This document shows positions 15,844-24,094 of a stretch of 64,000 nucleotides of DNA, piece by piece (position 1 is the first letter of the stretch; each line of letters opens with the position of its first letter). The stretch comes from Thermohalobaculum sp039028795 (GTDB lineage: Bacteria; Pseudomonadota; Alphaproteobacteria; Rhodobacterales; Rhodobacteraceae): the NCBI GenBank assembly GCA_039028795.1, contig JBCCHJ010000016.1, forward strand, positions 25,050-89,049, given 5' to 3'. The notes under the pieces were generated by a model. The model saw only the letters and a program-made list of their open reading frames with translations, ran no database searches and was not told where the DNA came from. The position numbers were made by a program, and so were the translations under genes.

Positions 15844-16917
15844 TCAACGGTTCTGTCCTTCCAGCGCAGCCATCACAGCGTCAGTGATCTCTTGTGTCGT
15901 CGCCGTGCCACCAAGATCTCTGGGCCGCGGCTCCCCGGCTTCGGTGACACGCTCAATCGCCGTCAGGATCGCCCGGGCTGCCGCGGCTTCGCCCAGATGA
16001 TCGAGCATCATCGACGCTGACCAAAAGCTGCCAATCGGGTTGGCAGTCCCCTGCCCCATGATGTCGAACGCACTGCCGTGAATGGGTTCGAACATGGACG
16101 GAAACAACCGTTCCGGATTCAGATTGGCCGTTGGCGCAAGACCGAGCGATCCGGTCAAGCCTGCTGCCAGGTCCGATAGGATGTCGGCATGCAAGTTGGT
16201 CGCCACCACTGTGTCGATCTGATCAGGGTGCAGAACCATACGGGTTGTCATGGCGTCGACGAGCACGCGCTCCGTTTTAACATCCGGGTAGTCAGGCCGT
16301 ATCACGTGGAAGACATCGTCCCACATCACCATCCCATAGCGCTGCGCGTTTGACTTTGTCACAAGCGTTAGATGTTTGGCCGGACGGCTTCGGGCCAATT
16401 CGAATGCAAAGCGTTGGATCCGTTCAACACCCGACCGGGTGAAGACGGCGACATCCATGCCAACCTCGTGGCTGTGTCCCTGATGGGCCCGCCCGCCCGC
16501 GCCTGCATATTCGCCTTCCGAATTTTCGCGCACGATCACCCAGTCCAGATCACCAGGGCCGATGCCACGCAGCGGACTTTCCAGGCCAGGCAATACCCGT
16601 GCAGGCCGGACATTGGCGTATTGGTCAAAGGGCTGGCAGATCGCAAGGCGCAGACCCCAAAGGCTTGTATGGTCCGGCACCCGGGGGTCCCCCGCCGAGC
16701 CGAAATAAATCGCATCGAAGGGCCGCAACTGATCCAATCCGTCTTCCGGTATCATTCGGCCGGTTGCCAGATAGCGTTCAGAACCCCAATCAAAGCCGGT
16801 CACGTCCAGCGCAAAACCTTCGCGGTCTGCGACGGCCTTTAGTATCTGCAAGCCTGCAGCTATTACTTCTGTGCCGATCCCGTCGCCCGGGATCGACGCA
16901 ATTTTATAGGTCTTCAT
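15844..16917 (-). CDS. tartrate dehydrogenase/D-malate dehydrogenase-type beta-decarboxylating enzyme
   Basis: 357 residues with IPGDGIGTEVI, YANVRPARVLPG, VIVRENSEGEYAGAGGR (the loop pattern typical of TtuC/DmlA), and NLHADILSDLAAGLTGSLGL. DmlA/TtuC enzymes oxidatively decarboxylate D-malate, tartrate or 3-alkylmalates using NAD and Mn or Mg in the cytoplasm. It is the last gene of a tight minus-strand run that begins with leuC- and leuD-like genes, so it probably acts after an aconitase-type isomerisation, the same order of chemistry as LeuCD then LeuB. AGGG precedes the ATG. The exact substrate is not readable from sequence. Confidence 0.9.
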   Translation of the reverse strand: MKTYKIASIPGDGIGTEVIAAGLQILKAVADREGFALDVTGFDWGSERYLATGRMIPEDGLDQLRPFDAIYFGSAGDPRVPDHTSLWGLRLAICQPFDQYANVRPARVLPGLESPLRGIGPGDLDWVIVRENSEGEYAGAGGRAHQGHSHEVGMDVAVFTRSGVERIQRFAFELARSRPAKHLTLVTKSNAQRYGMVMWDDVFHVIRPDYPDVKTERVLVDAMTTRMVLHPDQIDTVVATNLHADILSDLAAGLTGSLGLAPTANLNPERLFPSMFEPIHGSAFDIMGQGTANPIGSFWSASMMLDHLGEAAAARAILTAIERVTEAGEPRPRDLGGTATTQEITDAVMAALEGQNR

Positions 16918-16938
16918 TAGATCCCTTTTTCTTGGTGC

Positions 16939-17346
16939 TTAAGCCGTCGGAGCTGCCGAGATGACCTCTAAGAAAATTGCCAGCGTTGCGACCAGCCCTG
17001 CTAGGAAGGCCAATGTCCGAACAAACGGAATGCCCAGCCAAAAGACCGCTGCATGGGCGAGACGTGCGAAGAAATACACCATGGCCCACATCGCGGTCGT
17101 CTCATTTGCGACCCCGGCAATGTGTGCGATCAACACCACGGCAGCGAACGGTACCAGGCTTTCCACCGCGTTGAGGTGGGCACGATCGCAGCGCTTGATC
17201 CAGGCCGGCATGTCCGGCTTGCTTGGATCTTGATACGTCTTTGCGTTCGGGAACTCGACCACCAGGGATCGGCCCACGATGTAAGGCAGCCAAAGCAGCG
17301 CCGTCAGCGCAGCGGTATATGCCAGCCATGTAAGATCAGGTGTCAT
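16939..17346 (-). CDS. MAPEG family membrane protein
   Basis: 135 residues with four hydrophobic segments and the MAPEG wording RCDRAHLNAVESLVPFAAVVLIAH; FFARLAHAAVFWLGIPFVRTLAF follows. Members include glutathione transferases and related small membrane enzymes; bacterial ones are mostly uncharacterised. ATG 17346 is preferred because GGGGAG lies seven bases upstream, though the frame is open to 17373. It lies between the HAD gene and the tartrate dehydrogenase gene, 21 bp before the latter, so it belongs to the operon. Confidence 0.85.
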   Translation of the reverse strand: MTPDLTWLAYTAALTALLWLPYIVGRSLVVEFPNAKTYQDPSKPDMPAWIKRCDRAHLNAVESLVPFAAVVLIAHIAGVANETTAMWAMVYFFARLAHAAVFWLGIPFVRTLAFLAGLVATLAIFLEVISAAPTA

Positions 17347-17407
17347 TTTGCATCTCCCCAGTTTTTGACTCACACAACGGAAATGTATTGCTCAGAGCTA
17401 ACAGTGC

Positions 17408-18124
17408 TTAACAGCCCAATGCATCTGCAATGCCGCCTATGTGATCGGTTATTATATCCCAGGGTCCTGTCGCCTCGAAATCCGCCTTCTGATCAGGGCC
17501 GTATTCATAGGGGCGATTGATATAGGCGGTTCCCATACCATGGCTTTGCGCAGCTTCCAGATCATCGTTATGCGCTGCGCACATCATCACTTCGCTGGTT
17601 TGCAAGCCCAGAGCCTGGCAGGCGCCCAAATAGGCTTTGGGATCGCGCTTATACGCCCGGGTCACATCCGAGGACATGATCAGATCCCAAGGGATGCCCG
17701 CACGTTTGGCCATATTGGTCAACAGCACTGTCGATCCGTTCGATAGTGGGCCAATTATGAACTTTTGGCCGAGCCGTCTGAGCCCCGGCACCGAATCCGG
17801 CCAGGGATCCAGCTGATGCCAGATCAGGTTCAGCGCAACACGGTCGTCTTCATCGAAATGCGGGGCAATTTCGAAATCTTCAAGGATCACCTCCAGGCGT
17901 TCCCGGTGGATCACGTCAATGGGCGTCCAGGGCCTTGCCCCGGCAATCACAGGGGCCATGCCAGGCCGATATCCGGCCCGCCAAGAACGCGCAAAAGCGT
18001 CGCCGTCAATCGGGTCCAAGCCCTTTTGCGTAAGGACATGTTCGATCCGCCGCGCCACTGAGCCGCGCCAATCGACGACAGTACCAAACGTATCAAAGAG
18101 CAGAGCTTTTGGAGCGAGGGTCAT
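17408..18124 (-). CDS. HAD-family hydrolase, haloacid dehalogenase type II
   Basis: 238 residues from ATG 18124, which has AGGAAA upstream; a reading from 18166 would overlap the preceding gene. LLFDTFGTVVDWRGSV carries the nucleophile Asp11, GPLSNGS is motif II, KRDPKAYLGACQALGL carries the motif III Lys, and CAAHNDDLEAAQSHGM motif IV. This pattern is that of L-2-haloacid dehalogenases and relatives, which remove halide from 2-haloalkanoic acids through an aspartyl ester, though many members are other hydrolases. It is part of the leuC-leuD-...-tartrate dehydrogenase operon, so a role on a substituted carboxylic acid is plausible. Confidence 0.87.
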   Translation of the reverse strand: MTLAPKALLFDTFGTVVDWRGSVARRIEHVLTQKGLDPIDGDAFARSWRAGYRPGMAPVIAGARPWTPIDVIHRERLEVILEDFEIAPHFDEDDRVALNLIWHQLDPWPDSVPGLRRLGQKFIIGPLSNGSTVLLTNMAKRAGIPWDLIMSSDVTRAYKRDPKAYLGACQALGLQTSEVMMCAAHNDDLEAAQSHGMGTAYINRPYEYGPDQKADFEATGPWDIITDHIGGIADALGC

Positions 18125-18156
18125 CGGCACTTTCCTGTCACGACTGTGCAGCGCGG

Positions 18157-18564
18157 CTATTGGCATCCGGCAGATTTTCTTGCGCTAATAATCTGCGCCG
18201 TGTCATTGAATTCGTGGATCGACGTAATCTTGCCGTCCTCGACCTCCCAGAAATCAGCAATCACGGTTTCAATAACCTCGCCGGTTTGGGGGATCCTGAT
18301 GCGCAACCTTTGGCGAGACGCTGCTTTCTTACCGGTCGCGATCAAGTCCAAAAGCTCGTAAGCCTCGATCTCGAATTCCGAGTTGATCTGGATAAGGGCC
18401 GTTTGCAGTTCGTCAATTTCACGGCAATCGAACTCCCACATTCCGGTTCCTTTGACAGACTGGTTGTGAAAACAAACATCCCTGCTGCAGAGGCTTAAAG
18501 CCCCTTGCAGGTCTTTCGCTGCATAGGCGGCAATCGCGGCGCGGACCGTCTCTTCGGTCGTCAT
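18157..18564 (-). CDS. NTF2-like/SnoaL-like small protein
   Basis: 135 residues from ATG 18564. The start MTTEETVRAAIAAYAAKDLQ and the later VIADFWEVEDGKITSIHEFND fit the cone-shaped NTF2-like fold used by SnoaL cyclases, ketosteroid isomerases and many proteins of unknown function. It lies 16 bp after the LeuD-like gene and 32 bp before the HAD gene. The frame is open to 18666, but that would overlap leuD. A catalytic residue set cannot be named with confidence. Confidence 0.8.
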   Translation of the reverse strand: MTTEETVRAAIAAYAAKDLQGALSLCSRDVCFHNQSVKGTGMWEFDCREIDELQTALIQINSEFEIEAYELLDLIATGKKAASRQRLRIRIPQTGEVIETVIADFWEVEDGKITSIHEFNDTAQIISARKSAGCQ

Positions 18565-18580
18565 ATCGGCAGCCTTTCGG

Positions 18581-19213
18581 TCAATTCTTTTGCAGCCCTT
18601 CATCGATCCAAACCCAGGGTCGATCGACTTGGTCGCGTTTCTGGAAGTCCGAAATCTGTTCGGCATATTGCGCCGTTAGGCCAAGGTCATCCTGCCCGGC
18701 CATTAACCCCCGGCGGCGCAGGGCATCAATCTCGAACGGGACTGGCTTGCCGTTCGGCGGCACGACAACCTGGCGATCCAAGTCAACGGTGAATGGGGCC
18801 TCAGGTTGGGTCCGGGCGATCGCGGCAAAACCATCGATCACCTCTTCCGGCAGCACGACCGGCAGCGTTCCGTTCTGGTAGCAGTTGTTGCGAAAGATGC
18901 CGCCGAAGCTGGGCGCGATGACGGCACGCACACCGATGCAGTTCAGCGCCCAGACCGCCCCTTCACGGGAAGATCCGCAGCCAAAGTTGCGCCCAGCCAG
19001 CAGAATCGGCGCCGAGCGAAAGGCGTCTTGGTTCAAAACGAAGTCTGGCTGCTCTGCTCCGTCCGGTCTGAAGCGCCACGCTTCGAACGCATAAGGCGCA
19101 AGCTGATCGCGGCCGAAATCGGACAACCTCTCGATCCGGATGATGACATCGGTGTCCACATTCGCGGCCATCAGGGGCGCGGCGGGACCGGAGATTGAGA
19201 TGAAAGGCTGCAC
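18581..19213 (-). CDS. leuD: LeuD-like small subunit of an aconitase-family isomerase
   Basis: 210 residues, the normal LeuD length, with NVDTDVIIRIERLSDFGRDQLAPYAFE at the front and the swivel-domain block LLAGRNFGCGSSREGAVWAL. With LeuC it forms an isopropylmalate isomerase that moves a hydroxyl through a dehydrated intermediate. The start is GTG at 19213, which abuts the LeuC stop without a gap, a coupling typical of leuCD. The operon lacks leuA, and downstream sit NTF2-like, HAD and tartrate dehydrogenase genes, so this may be a second leuD-type gene used in catabolism rather than leucine synthesis. The symbol reflects family only. Confidence 0.87.
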   Translation of the reverse strand: MQPFISISGPAAPLMAANVDTDVIIRIERLSDFGRDQLAPYAFEAWRFRPDGAEQPDFVLNQDAFRSAPILLAGRNFGCGSSREGAVWALNCIGVRAVIAPSFGGIFRNNCYQNGTLPVVLPEEVIDGFAAIARTQPEAPFTVDLDRQVVVPPNGKPVPFEIDALRRRGLMAGQDDLGLTAQYAEQISDFQKRDQVDRPWVWIDEGLQKN

Positions 19214-20620
19214 CTAGGTATCCATCAGCTTACGGACATCGGTGATACATCCGGTCACCGCTGCCGCAGCGGCCATGGTGGGACTGGCCAGATGCGTCCG
19301 CGCCTGCGGTCCTTGGCGTCCAACGAAATTGCGGTTGGTTGTGCTGATTGCGCGCTTGCCAGGGGCGACAACTTCGCCGTTGGCGGCAACGCATTGCGAA
19401 CAGCCGGGCTCGCGCCACTGGAAACCTGCGGCTTCGAAGACCCGATCCAGTCCTTCTGCTTCTGCCTGTCTTTTCACGGATTGTGATCCTGGCACGACCC
19501 AGGCGCTGACGCCGTCTGCCACTTTGCGGCCATCGGCGATTTTGGCAGCATGTCGAAGATCCGAGATCCGCGAATTGGTACAGGACCCGATGAACACATG
19601 ATCCACCGCCGTGCCTTCCAAAGGCGCGCCCGGCGTCAGGCCAATATAATCCAAAGCCGCTTCCCAAGCCGTCTTTTGCGCCGTGTCGGCAGCATCAGCC
19701 GGGTCAGGCACCCGGTCCACAACCCCTGCGACATGTTCTGGCGAGGTGCCCCAAGTGATTTGCGGGGCGATTAGGCCCGTATCTACAACGATCTCCGTAT
19801 CAAAGATGGCCTCTTCATCTGTTGGCAGACCGCGCCATGTCGCTATGGCCCGATCCCAAATCACCCCTTTCGGTGCAAACGGACGGCCTGCCAGATAGCT
19901 GAAGGTCGTGTCATCCGGCGCGATCATGCCCATCTTCGCCCCGCATTCGATGGACATGTTGCAGATCGTCAGGCGGCCCTCGATATCCAGTGCCTCTATG
20001 GCAGGCCCAGCATATTCCAGCGCATGGCCATCGCCCCCCGCCGCCCCGATCTGACCGATAAGATGCAGGATCATATCCTTCGGTGTCACCCCGGCCCCCA
20101 AGGCCCCATCGAAGCGCACGCGCATCCGTTTCGGCTTCGCCTGAACGATGGTCTGCGTCGCCAGCACATGCAGAAGTTCCGTAGACCCAATCCCAAAGGC
20201 AATCGCCCCCACCGCGCCTTGAGTCGAGGTGTGCGAATCCCCGCACGTGATCATGAGGCCCGGCAGGGTCAGCCCCAGCTCTGGGCCGATGACGTGGACG
20301 ATCCCCTGCTCTGGGTCATTCACGTCGAAGTACCGGATGCCCGCCGCCTCGGCCCGTTGCCGGAAGATCGGAGCCAGTCGCGCGCTGATATCTGTCGAGG
20401 TCGCGTGCCGCCCGGGCGCAGAGGAAATCGCGTGATCCGGCACCGCGACGTTCAGGGAAGGCGAGCGCACGGAAAGCCCCCGTGCCTCCAGATCCGCCAG
20501 CGCTTTGCCGCCGGAAAGGTCATGCAACAGGTTTCGATCGACATGCAAAAGCTGGTAGCCATCGCCCATTTCGGCGACAACATGGCTGTCCCAGACTTTG
20601 TCGAACAGTGTTCTCTGCAC
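19214..20620 (-). CDS. leuC: LeuC-like large subunit of an aconitase-family isomerase
   Basis: 468 residues from GTG 20620 (AAGGG nine bases upstream), matching normal LeuC length and start (RTLFDKVWDSH). ITCGDSHTSTQGAVGAIAFGIG, IGSCTNSRISDLR and EPGCSQCVAANGEVV supply the three cysteines of the 4Fe-4S cluster. Two places differ from the biosynthetic enzyme as I know it: the NMSIECGAKMGMIAPDD segment and SQCVAAN in place of the SMCLGMN type. These, and the operon partners, suggest a paralogue acting on another 2- or 3-substituted malate, such as citramalate or dimethylmaleate. First gene of a six-gene operon running to 15844. Confidence 0.87.
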   Translation of the reverse strand: MQRTLFDKVWDSHVVAEMGDGYQLLHVDRNLLHDLSGGKALADLEARGLSVRSPSLNVAVPDHAISSAPGRHATSTDISARLAPIFRQRAEAAGIRYFDVNDPEQGIVHVIGPELGLTLPGLMITCGDSHTSTQGAVGAIAFGIGSTELLHVLATQTIVQAKPKRMRVRFDGALGAGVTPKDMILHLIGQIGAAGGDGHALEYAGPAIEALDIEGRLTICNMSIECGAKMGMIAPDDTTFSYLAGRPFAPKGVIWDRAIATWRGLPTDEEAIFDTEIVVDTGLIAPQITWGTSPEHVAGVVDRVPDPADAADTAQKTAWEAALDYIGLTPGAPLEGTAVDHVFIGSCTNSRISDLRHAAKIADGRKVADGVSAWVVPGSQSVKRQAEAEGLDRVFEAAGFQWREPGCSQCVAANGEVVAPGKRAISTTNRNFVGRQGPQARTHLASPTMAAAAAVTGCITDVRKLMDT

Positions 20621-20860
20621 GTCGGAATTCCCTTGATCTGCCTTTTTAAATAGCGCGGCAGACCGGGGAACTCCACAACCAAGGGTCATGGCGACCCTAA
20701 GGCCGTTTTTCCTTGCACCGCCACGTCTAGATGAATGATCTAGGCTGAAATCCTGCGCCAAATCTCAAAGCCAAAATAAAATCCAGTAGCAAACGCTACA
20801 GACTGGAATTTTCCTTGGGCCTACCCTCAGCGCTGCTTAGGGGAGCTTGGGGTAGAAACT

Positions 20861-21496
20861 ATGAGTAGCGTGTTTGAGTTCTTTGCTGGGATGAGCGCCC
20901 TGACATTCGCGGGCATTCTCTCCGGTGTTCTGAGTACATTTGCGTACCTCCCCTATATTATCGACACGCTTGCACGTCGGACGAGACCCCAGCGGGCGTC
21001 TTGGCTGATCTGGTCAGTTCTAGGATCTATCGCGTTCTTCAGCCAAGTGTTTGAAGGTGCGAGTGAATCGCTCTGGTTTGCGAGCGTTCAGGTGTCGGGC
21101 ACCATCATCGTGTTCCTCCTGTCCATCATCATCGGCGTTGGCAGTTACCTCAACCGCAGTGACTATTTCGTCCTGCTCGCAGCGGCTGTCGGTCTGGTCC
21201 TTTGGTACTACACAGACACCGCCGTCTATGCCCTGGCGATCACCATTTCGATCAGCCTACTGGGCGGTACGGTAACGATCATCAAAGCGTTTCAAGACCC
21301 TGAAAGCGAGACCATGTCGACATGGGCGATTTCCGGTGTCGCCTCGGTCTTCGCGATCATCGCCGTCGGCAAACCCGACTTGGTGCTGTTGGCCTATCCG
21401 CTCTATCTCTTCACGCTGAACGGCGCGATCGTCATGGCGATGACCCTGGGCCGCCTTAAAGGCCAGCGCACAGCTACCGCTGGAGTACCAGCTTAA
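20861..21496 (+). CDS. multi-spanning membrane protein, PQ-loop-like
   Basis: 211 residues with about seven hydrophobic helices. The segment GVLSTFAYLPYIIDTLARRTRPQRASWLIWSVLG, roughly residues 23-57, resembles the first repeat of PQ-loop/SemiSWEET-type proteins (helix, short cytoplasmic loop, Pro, helix), and a looser second copy is seen around DPESETMSTWAISGVASVFAI. That suggests an inner-membrane carrier or sensor but does not fix a function. It is transcribed away from the leuC operon with about 240 bp between them; GGGGAGCTTGGGGTAG lies before the ATG. Confidence 0.7.
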   Translation: MSSVFEFFAGMSALTFAGILSGVLSTFAYLPYIIDTLARRTRPQRASWLIWSVLGSIAFFSQVFEGASESLWFASVQVSGTIIVFLLSIIIGVGSYLNRSDYFVLLAAAVGLVLWYYTDTAVYALAITISISLLGGTVTIIKAFQDPESETMSTWAISGVASVFAIIAVGKPDLVLLAYPLYLFTLNGAIVMAMTLGRLKGQRTATAGVPA

Positions 21497-21621
21497 GCTT
21501 AGCCGTGGTTCGGCCGGTTCGAGCCGCTCACAATGCGGTCAGAACCATGTTACAATTGTGGGCCGGATTGCGGTCAGACCCTATCTATTGCTGAACAGAG
21601 CAATGGACAGGAGCACATCCC

Positions 21622-22080
21622 ATGCGTCTTCTGAAAGCGATCATGTTTTCTTTAACGGTCCTGGTCGCCGCCCCGTTCGCTATCGGCCAGGCCGAGGCGA
21701 AAGAACCTGTTTATCAGTCCTATTTCGGCAGCGTCGCCATCGACGGAACGGACACAGTTGCGTATTTCACTGAAGGTCGCCCGGTCGAGGGCAGTTCCGA
21801 CATTACCTACGACTGGAACGGCGCGACCTGGCGGTTCTCGACAGAAGCGAATCGCGATGCCTTCGCAGCCAATCCAGAAAAGTACGCGCCGCAATATGGC
21901 GGTTATTGCGCCTGGGCGGTCAGCCAGGGCTACACTGCCTCGACGGTTCCTGAGGCCTGGAAGATTGTCGATGGCAAGCTCTATCTGAACTACTCCGTCG
22001 GAATTCAAAACCAGTGGGAACAGGATATCCCTGGCAACATTGCCTCGGGTGACCAGAACTGGCCCAAAGTTCTGAACTGA
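21622..22080 (+). CDS. exported YHS-domain protein
   Basis: 152 residues with a clear signal peptide (Lys5, hydrophobic stretch, AEAKEP cleavage region near residue 25). The mature part is the YHS-domain pattern: VAIDGTDTVAYFTEGRPVEGSS, then WRFSTEANRDAFAANPEKYAPQYGGYCAWAVSQG. Such periplasmic proteins are common in alphaproteobacteria; metal binding is suspected from the YHS fold but not shown. AGGAG precedes the ATG. The gene stands alone and is followed by a strong hairpin at 22089. Confidence 0.88.
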   Translation: MRLLKAIMFSLTVLVAAPFAIGQAEAKEPVYQSYFGSVAIDGTDTVAYFTEGRPVEGSSDITYDWNGATWRFSTEANRDAFAANPEKYAPQYGGYCAWAVSQGYTASTVPEAWKIVDGKLYLNYSVGIQNQWEQDIPGNIASGDQNWPKVLN

Positions 22081-22088
22081 GCCGATTG

Positions 22089-22116
22089 TTTGGGGCCTCC
22101 GCGCGGTGGCCCCAAA
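22089..22116. terminator. nine-base-pair hairpin after the YHS gene, candidate terminator
   Basis: TTTGGGGCC and GGCCCCAAA form a perfect stem around a ten-base loop. It lies eight bases after the stop of the YHS gene and before the convergent ketopantoate reductase gene ends at 22178. No long T-run follows on either strand, so it may be a weak or rho-assisted terminator or a 3'-end stabiliser. Confidence 0.5.
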
Positions 22117-22177
22117 TCCCCGCTTCCAAAAGCCTCGGATGTAAGTTTCAGGAGTGTTTCGTTCTAGACTTAATGCT

Positions 22178-23113
22178 TCAAAACACGCTTTCGCGCGCTT
22201 TGATCACCTGAGAGACGAACGCATTGGTCGGGACGGACAGCTTGAACGCCTCTGCCTCACGCACGATCGCACCGTTGATGGCATCGATCTCACCACGTTT
22301 GCGGGCCGTGTGATCCTGAGCCATGGACGGGCGCGAATTGGGGATCTTCTCGCCAAACGCCCGGACATAAGCGACCGGATCCTCGATATCGACTCCGATG
22401 CCCTTGGCGCGGGCCACCTCATAGGCCTCGATGGCGCATCCTGCGGAAATGGCCGAGGCATGCTCGTCCGCCAGGATTTCCCCCAAAGTCAGATCCAGGA
22501 TCGTTGCCGGTCCGGAATAGGCGCAGTTGCAGACCAGCTTTTCCCAGACCATTTTATGGATGTCGTCAAAGGTCAGAACCTTAAAGCCAGAGGAGGTCCA
22601 GATATCCGCGATGCGCGCGGTCCTGTCGGTCAGCCCGCCCTGGTATTCGCCGATACGAACAAACTCCATCCCATTGTGATGGGCATGTCCCGGCCCCTTC
22701 ATCGACGCCCCGAAGCCGCCGACGACACCTATTGAAACCCGCTCTGCACCTAGTTCTTGCGCTGCGATATCTGGCCCGCCTAGTCCGTTCTGAATCGACA
22801 AAACTGCGGTGTCGTCGCTGATCAAGGATCTGGCAGCATCGACGGCTGCTGATACGCCATCCAACTTGGTCGCAATGATGACCAAGTCAGCATCTCCGGC
22901 CTCCGCAGCATTACTGGTGGCGTTGACTTTCACGGTTCGGTCGCCACTGGCGCCTTCGACCCTCAAACCATTGGCGTGCATTGCAGCCACGTGCTCCGCC
23001 CAGGCATCCACTGCCCAGACATCGTGCCCTGCATCGGCCATCAGCGCAGCATAGACCGAACCCATGGCGCCCGTGCCTATTATCACGATCTTTGCGGGAT
23101 CTGTTGTCGTCAT
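22178..23113 (-). CDS. 2-dehydropantoate 2-reductase family protein (ketopantoate reductase-like)
   Basis: 311 residues from ATG 23113, preceded by GGAGG. The Rossmann motif IIGTGAMGSVYAALMADAGH is at the N-terminus (GxGxxG at 13-18), followed by QNGLGG and, in the helical C-terminal domain, KLVCNCAYSGPATILDLTLG and NSRPSMAQDHTARKRGEIDAINGAIV, as in PanE. PanE reduces ketopantoate to pantoate with NADPH for CoA synthesis. Many proteobacteria carry several paralogues that reduce other 2-oxoacids and no pan gene is nearby, so the symbol is withheld. It converges on the YHS gene. Confidence 0.87.
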   Translation of the reverse strand: MTTTDPAKIVIIGTGAMGSVYAALMADAGHDVWAVDAWAEHVAAMHANGLRVEGASGDRTVKVNATSNAAEAGDADLVIIATKLDGVSAAVDAARSLISDDTAVLSIQNGLGGPDIAAQELGAERVSIGVVGGFGASMKGPGHAHHNGMEFVRIGEYQGGLTDRTARIADIWTSSGFKVLTFDDIHKMVWEKLVCNCAYSGPATILDLTLGEILADEHASAISAGCAIEAYEVARAKGIGVDIEDPVAYVRAFGEKIPNSRPSMAQDHTARKRGEIDAINGAIVREAEAFKLSVPTNAFVSQVIKARESVF

Positions 23114-23221
23114 GCCATCCTCCGTTGGTTGGACGCAGTCTGACATCCCGGAAAACCCCGCTCAACCCGTTCTTGCGGCGGCGCTTGCAACAAAGACATG
23201 CGGCGCTAGGCTGAAACCACC

Positions 23222-24025
23222 ATGACGAACATCGGTGACAAAGTGACCTTGGCGGCCTTTCTGGCGACCGTCGATGAAAGGATCAACGCCGATACCTGCG
23301 CGGCTTTGGAGGCTATGCAGGCACGGCTCACAGAAATAAAGGCGGCGTTGCTGACCGAGCCAGAGATCCTGGCACAAGTCGACAAGCTGGCCACGACCCT
23401 GCCTCCGGATTTGGCAGGGTCCGGGTTTTCCGAACGTCAAACCGCCGCGCGAATCGCGACAGATTTGATCGAGGATCTCAAGGAACGCTGGATCGCCGCA
23501 GAGAACCCGCCGCTGGTGGACCAGATCGACAAACACTTCAAAGAACTGACCCTGAATCTCGCGCAATTACAGCGGCCAGATCGCCCAAGGCTGCGCACGA
23601 TTGCAAGCCAGATGGATCGTTTGGCCATGGCCGGCATCGCCTTAGAGGGGGTCGAGAAACGATACATGCCTTGGGCTATTGGGGCTTTGGTGTTGTTCGC
23701 AATCGGTATCGTCTTATTCTTCAGCCCATCCCTGCTGGACCAAGTGCCAGCGTTGAAAAGCTTCACGACGATTTTCATCTGTCTTGGCGCGTTGCCGGCC
23801 GTCGGGGCGCATTTTGCCTTCACCATCCGCCCGAGAACCCAGGCCGACAAGGAAATCGACGCCCTAAACAAAGAACACTTTCTACCCCATGGCGGGCTCT
23901 ACTTTCCGGCTGGCGAACATCCGGCGTCGGTCGTGCTGATAGACTGGCAACCGCCAGAGCCTGAAGGGCCAAGCCATTTGGACGACCCGCGCAAGCGCCG
24001 CGACCCGAGAGATCCAGCCTGGTAG
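23222..24025 (+). CDS. hypothetical protein with central transmembrane pair
   Basis: 267 residues, not recognised. The first 140 residues are hydrophilic and helical, possibly coiled coil (KVTLAAFLATVDERINADT onward). Two hydrophobic helices follow at about residues 150-170 and 179-198, then a hydrophilic tail of about 70 residues ending in a DDPRKRRDPRDPAW-type charged, Pro-rich stretch. This suggests an inner-membrane protein with both ends in the cytoplasm. It diverges from the ketopantoate reductase gene and precedes the 2-hydroxyacid dehydrogenase by 69 bp on the same strand. No function is proposed. Confidence 0.65.
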   Translation: MTNIGDKVTLAAFLATVDERINADTCAALEAMQARLTEIKAALLTEPEILAQVDKLATTLPPDLAGSGFSERQTAARIATDLIEDLKERWIAAENPPLVDQIDKHFKELTLNLAQLQRPDRPRLRTIASQMDRLAMAGIALEGVEKRYMPWAIGALVLFAIGIVLFFSPSLLDQVPALKSFTTIFICLGALPAVGAHFAFTIRPRTQADKEIDALNKEHFLPHGGLYFPAGEHPASVVLIDWQPPEPEGPSHLDDPRKRRDPRDPAW

Positions 24026-24094
24026 CCGAGGGTCTGGACAGCCAGACCAGGCCAGGTAGTCTGGTTCTATCTTACCGCTGTCCACGAGCCCATC

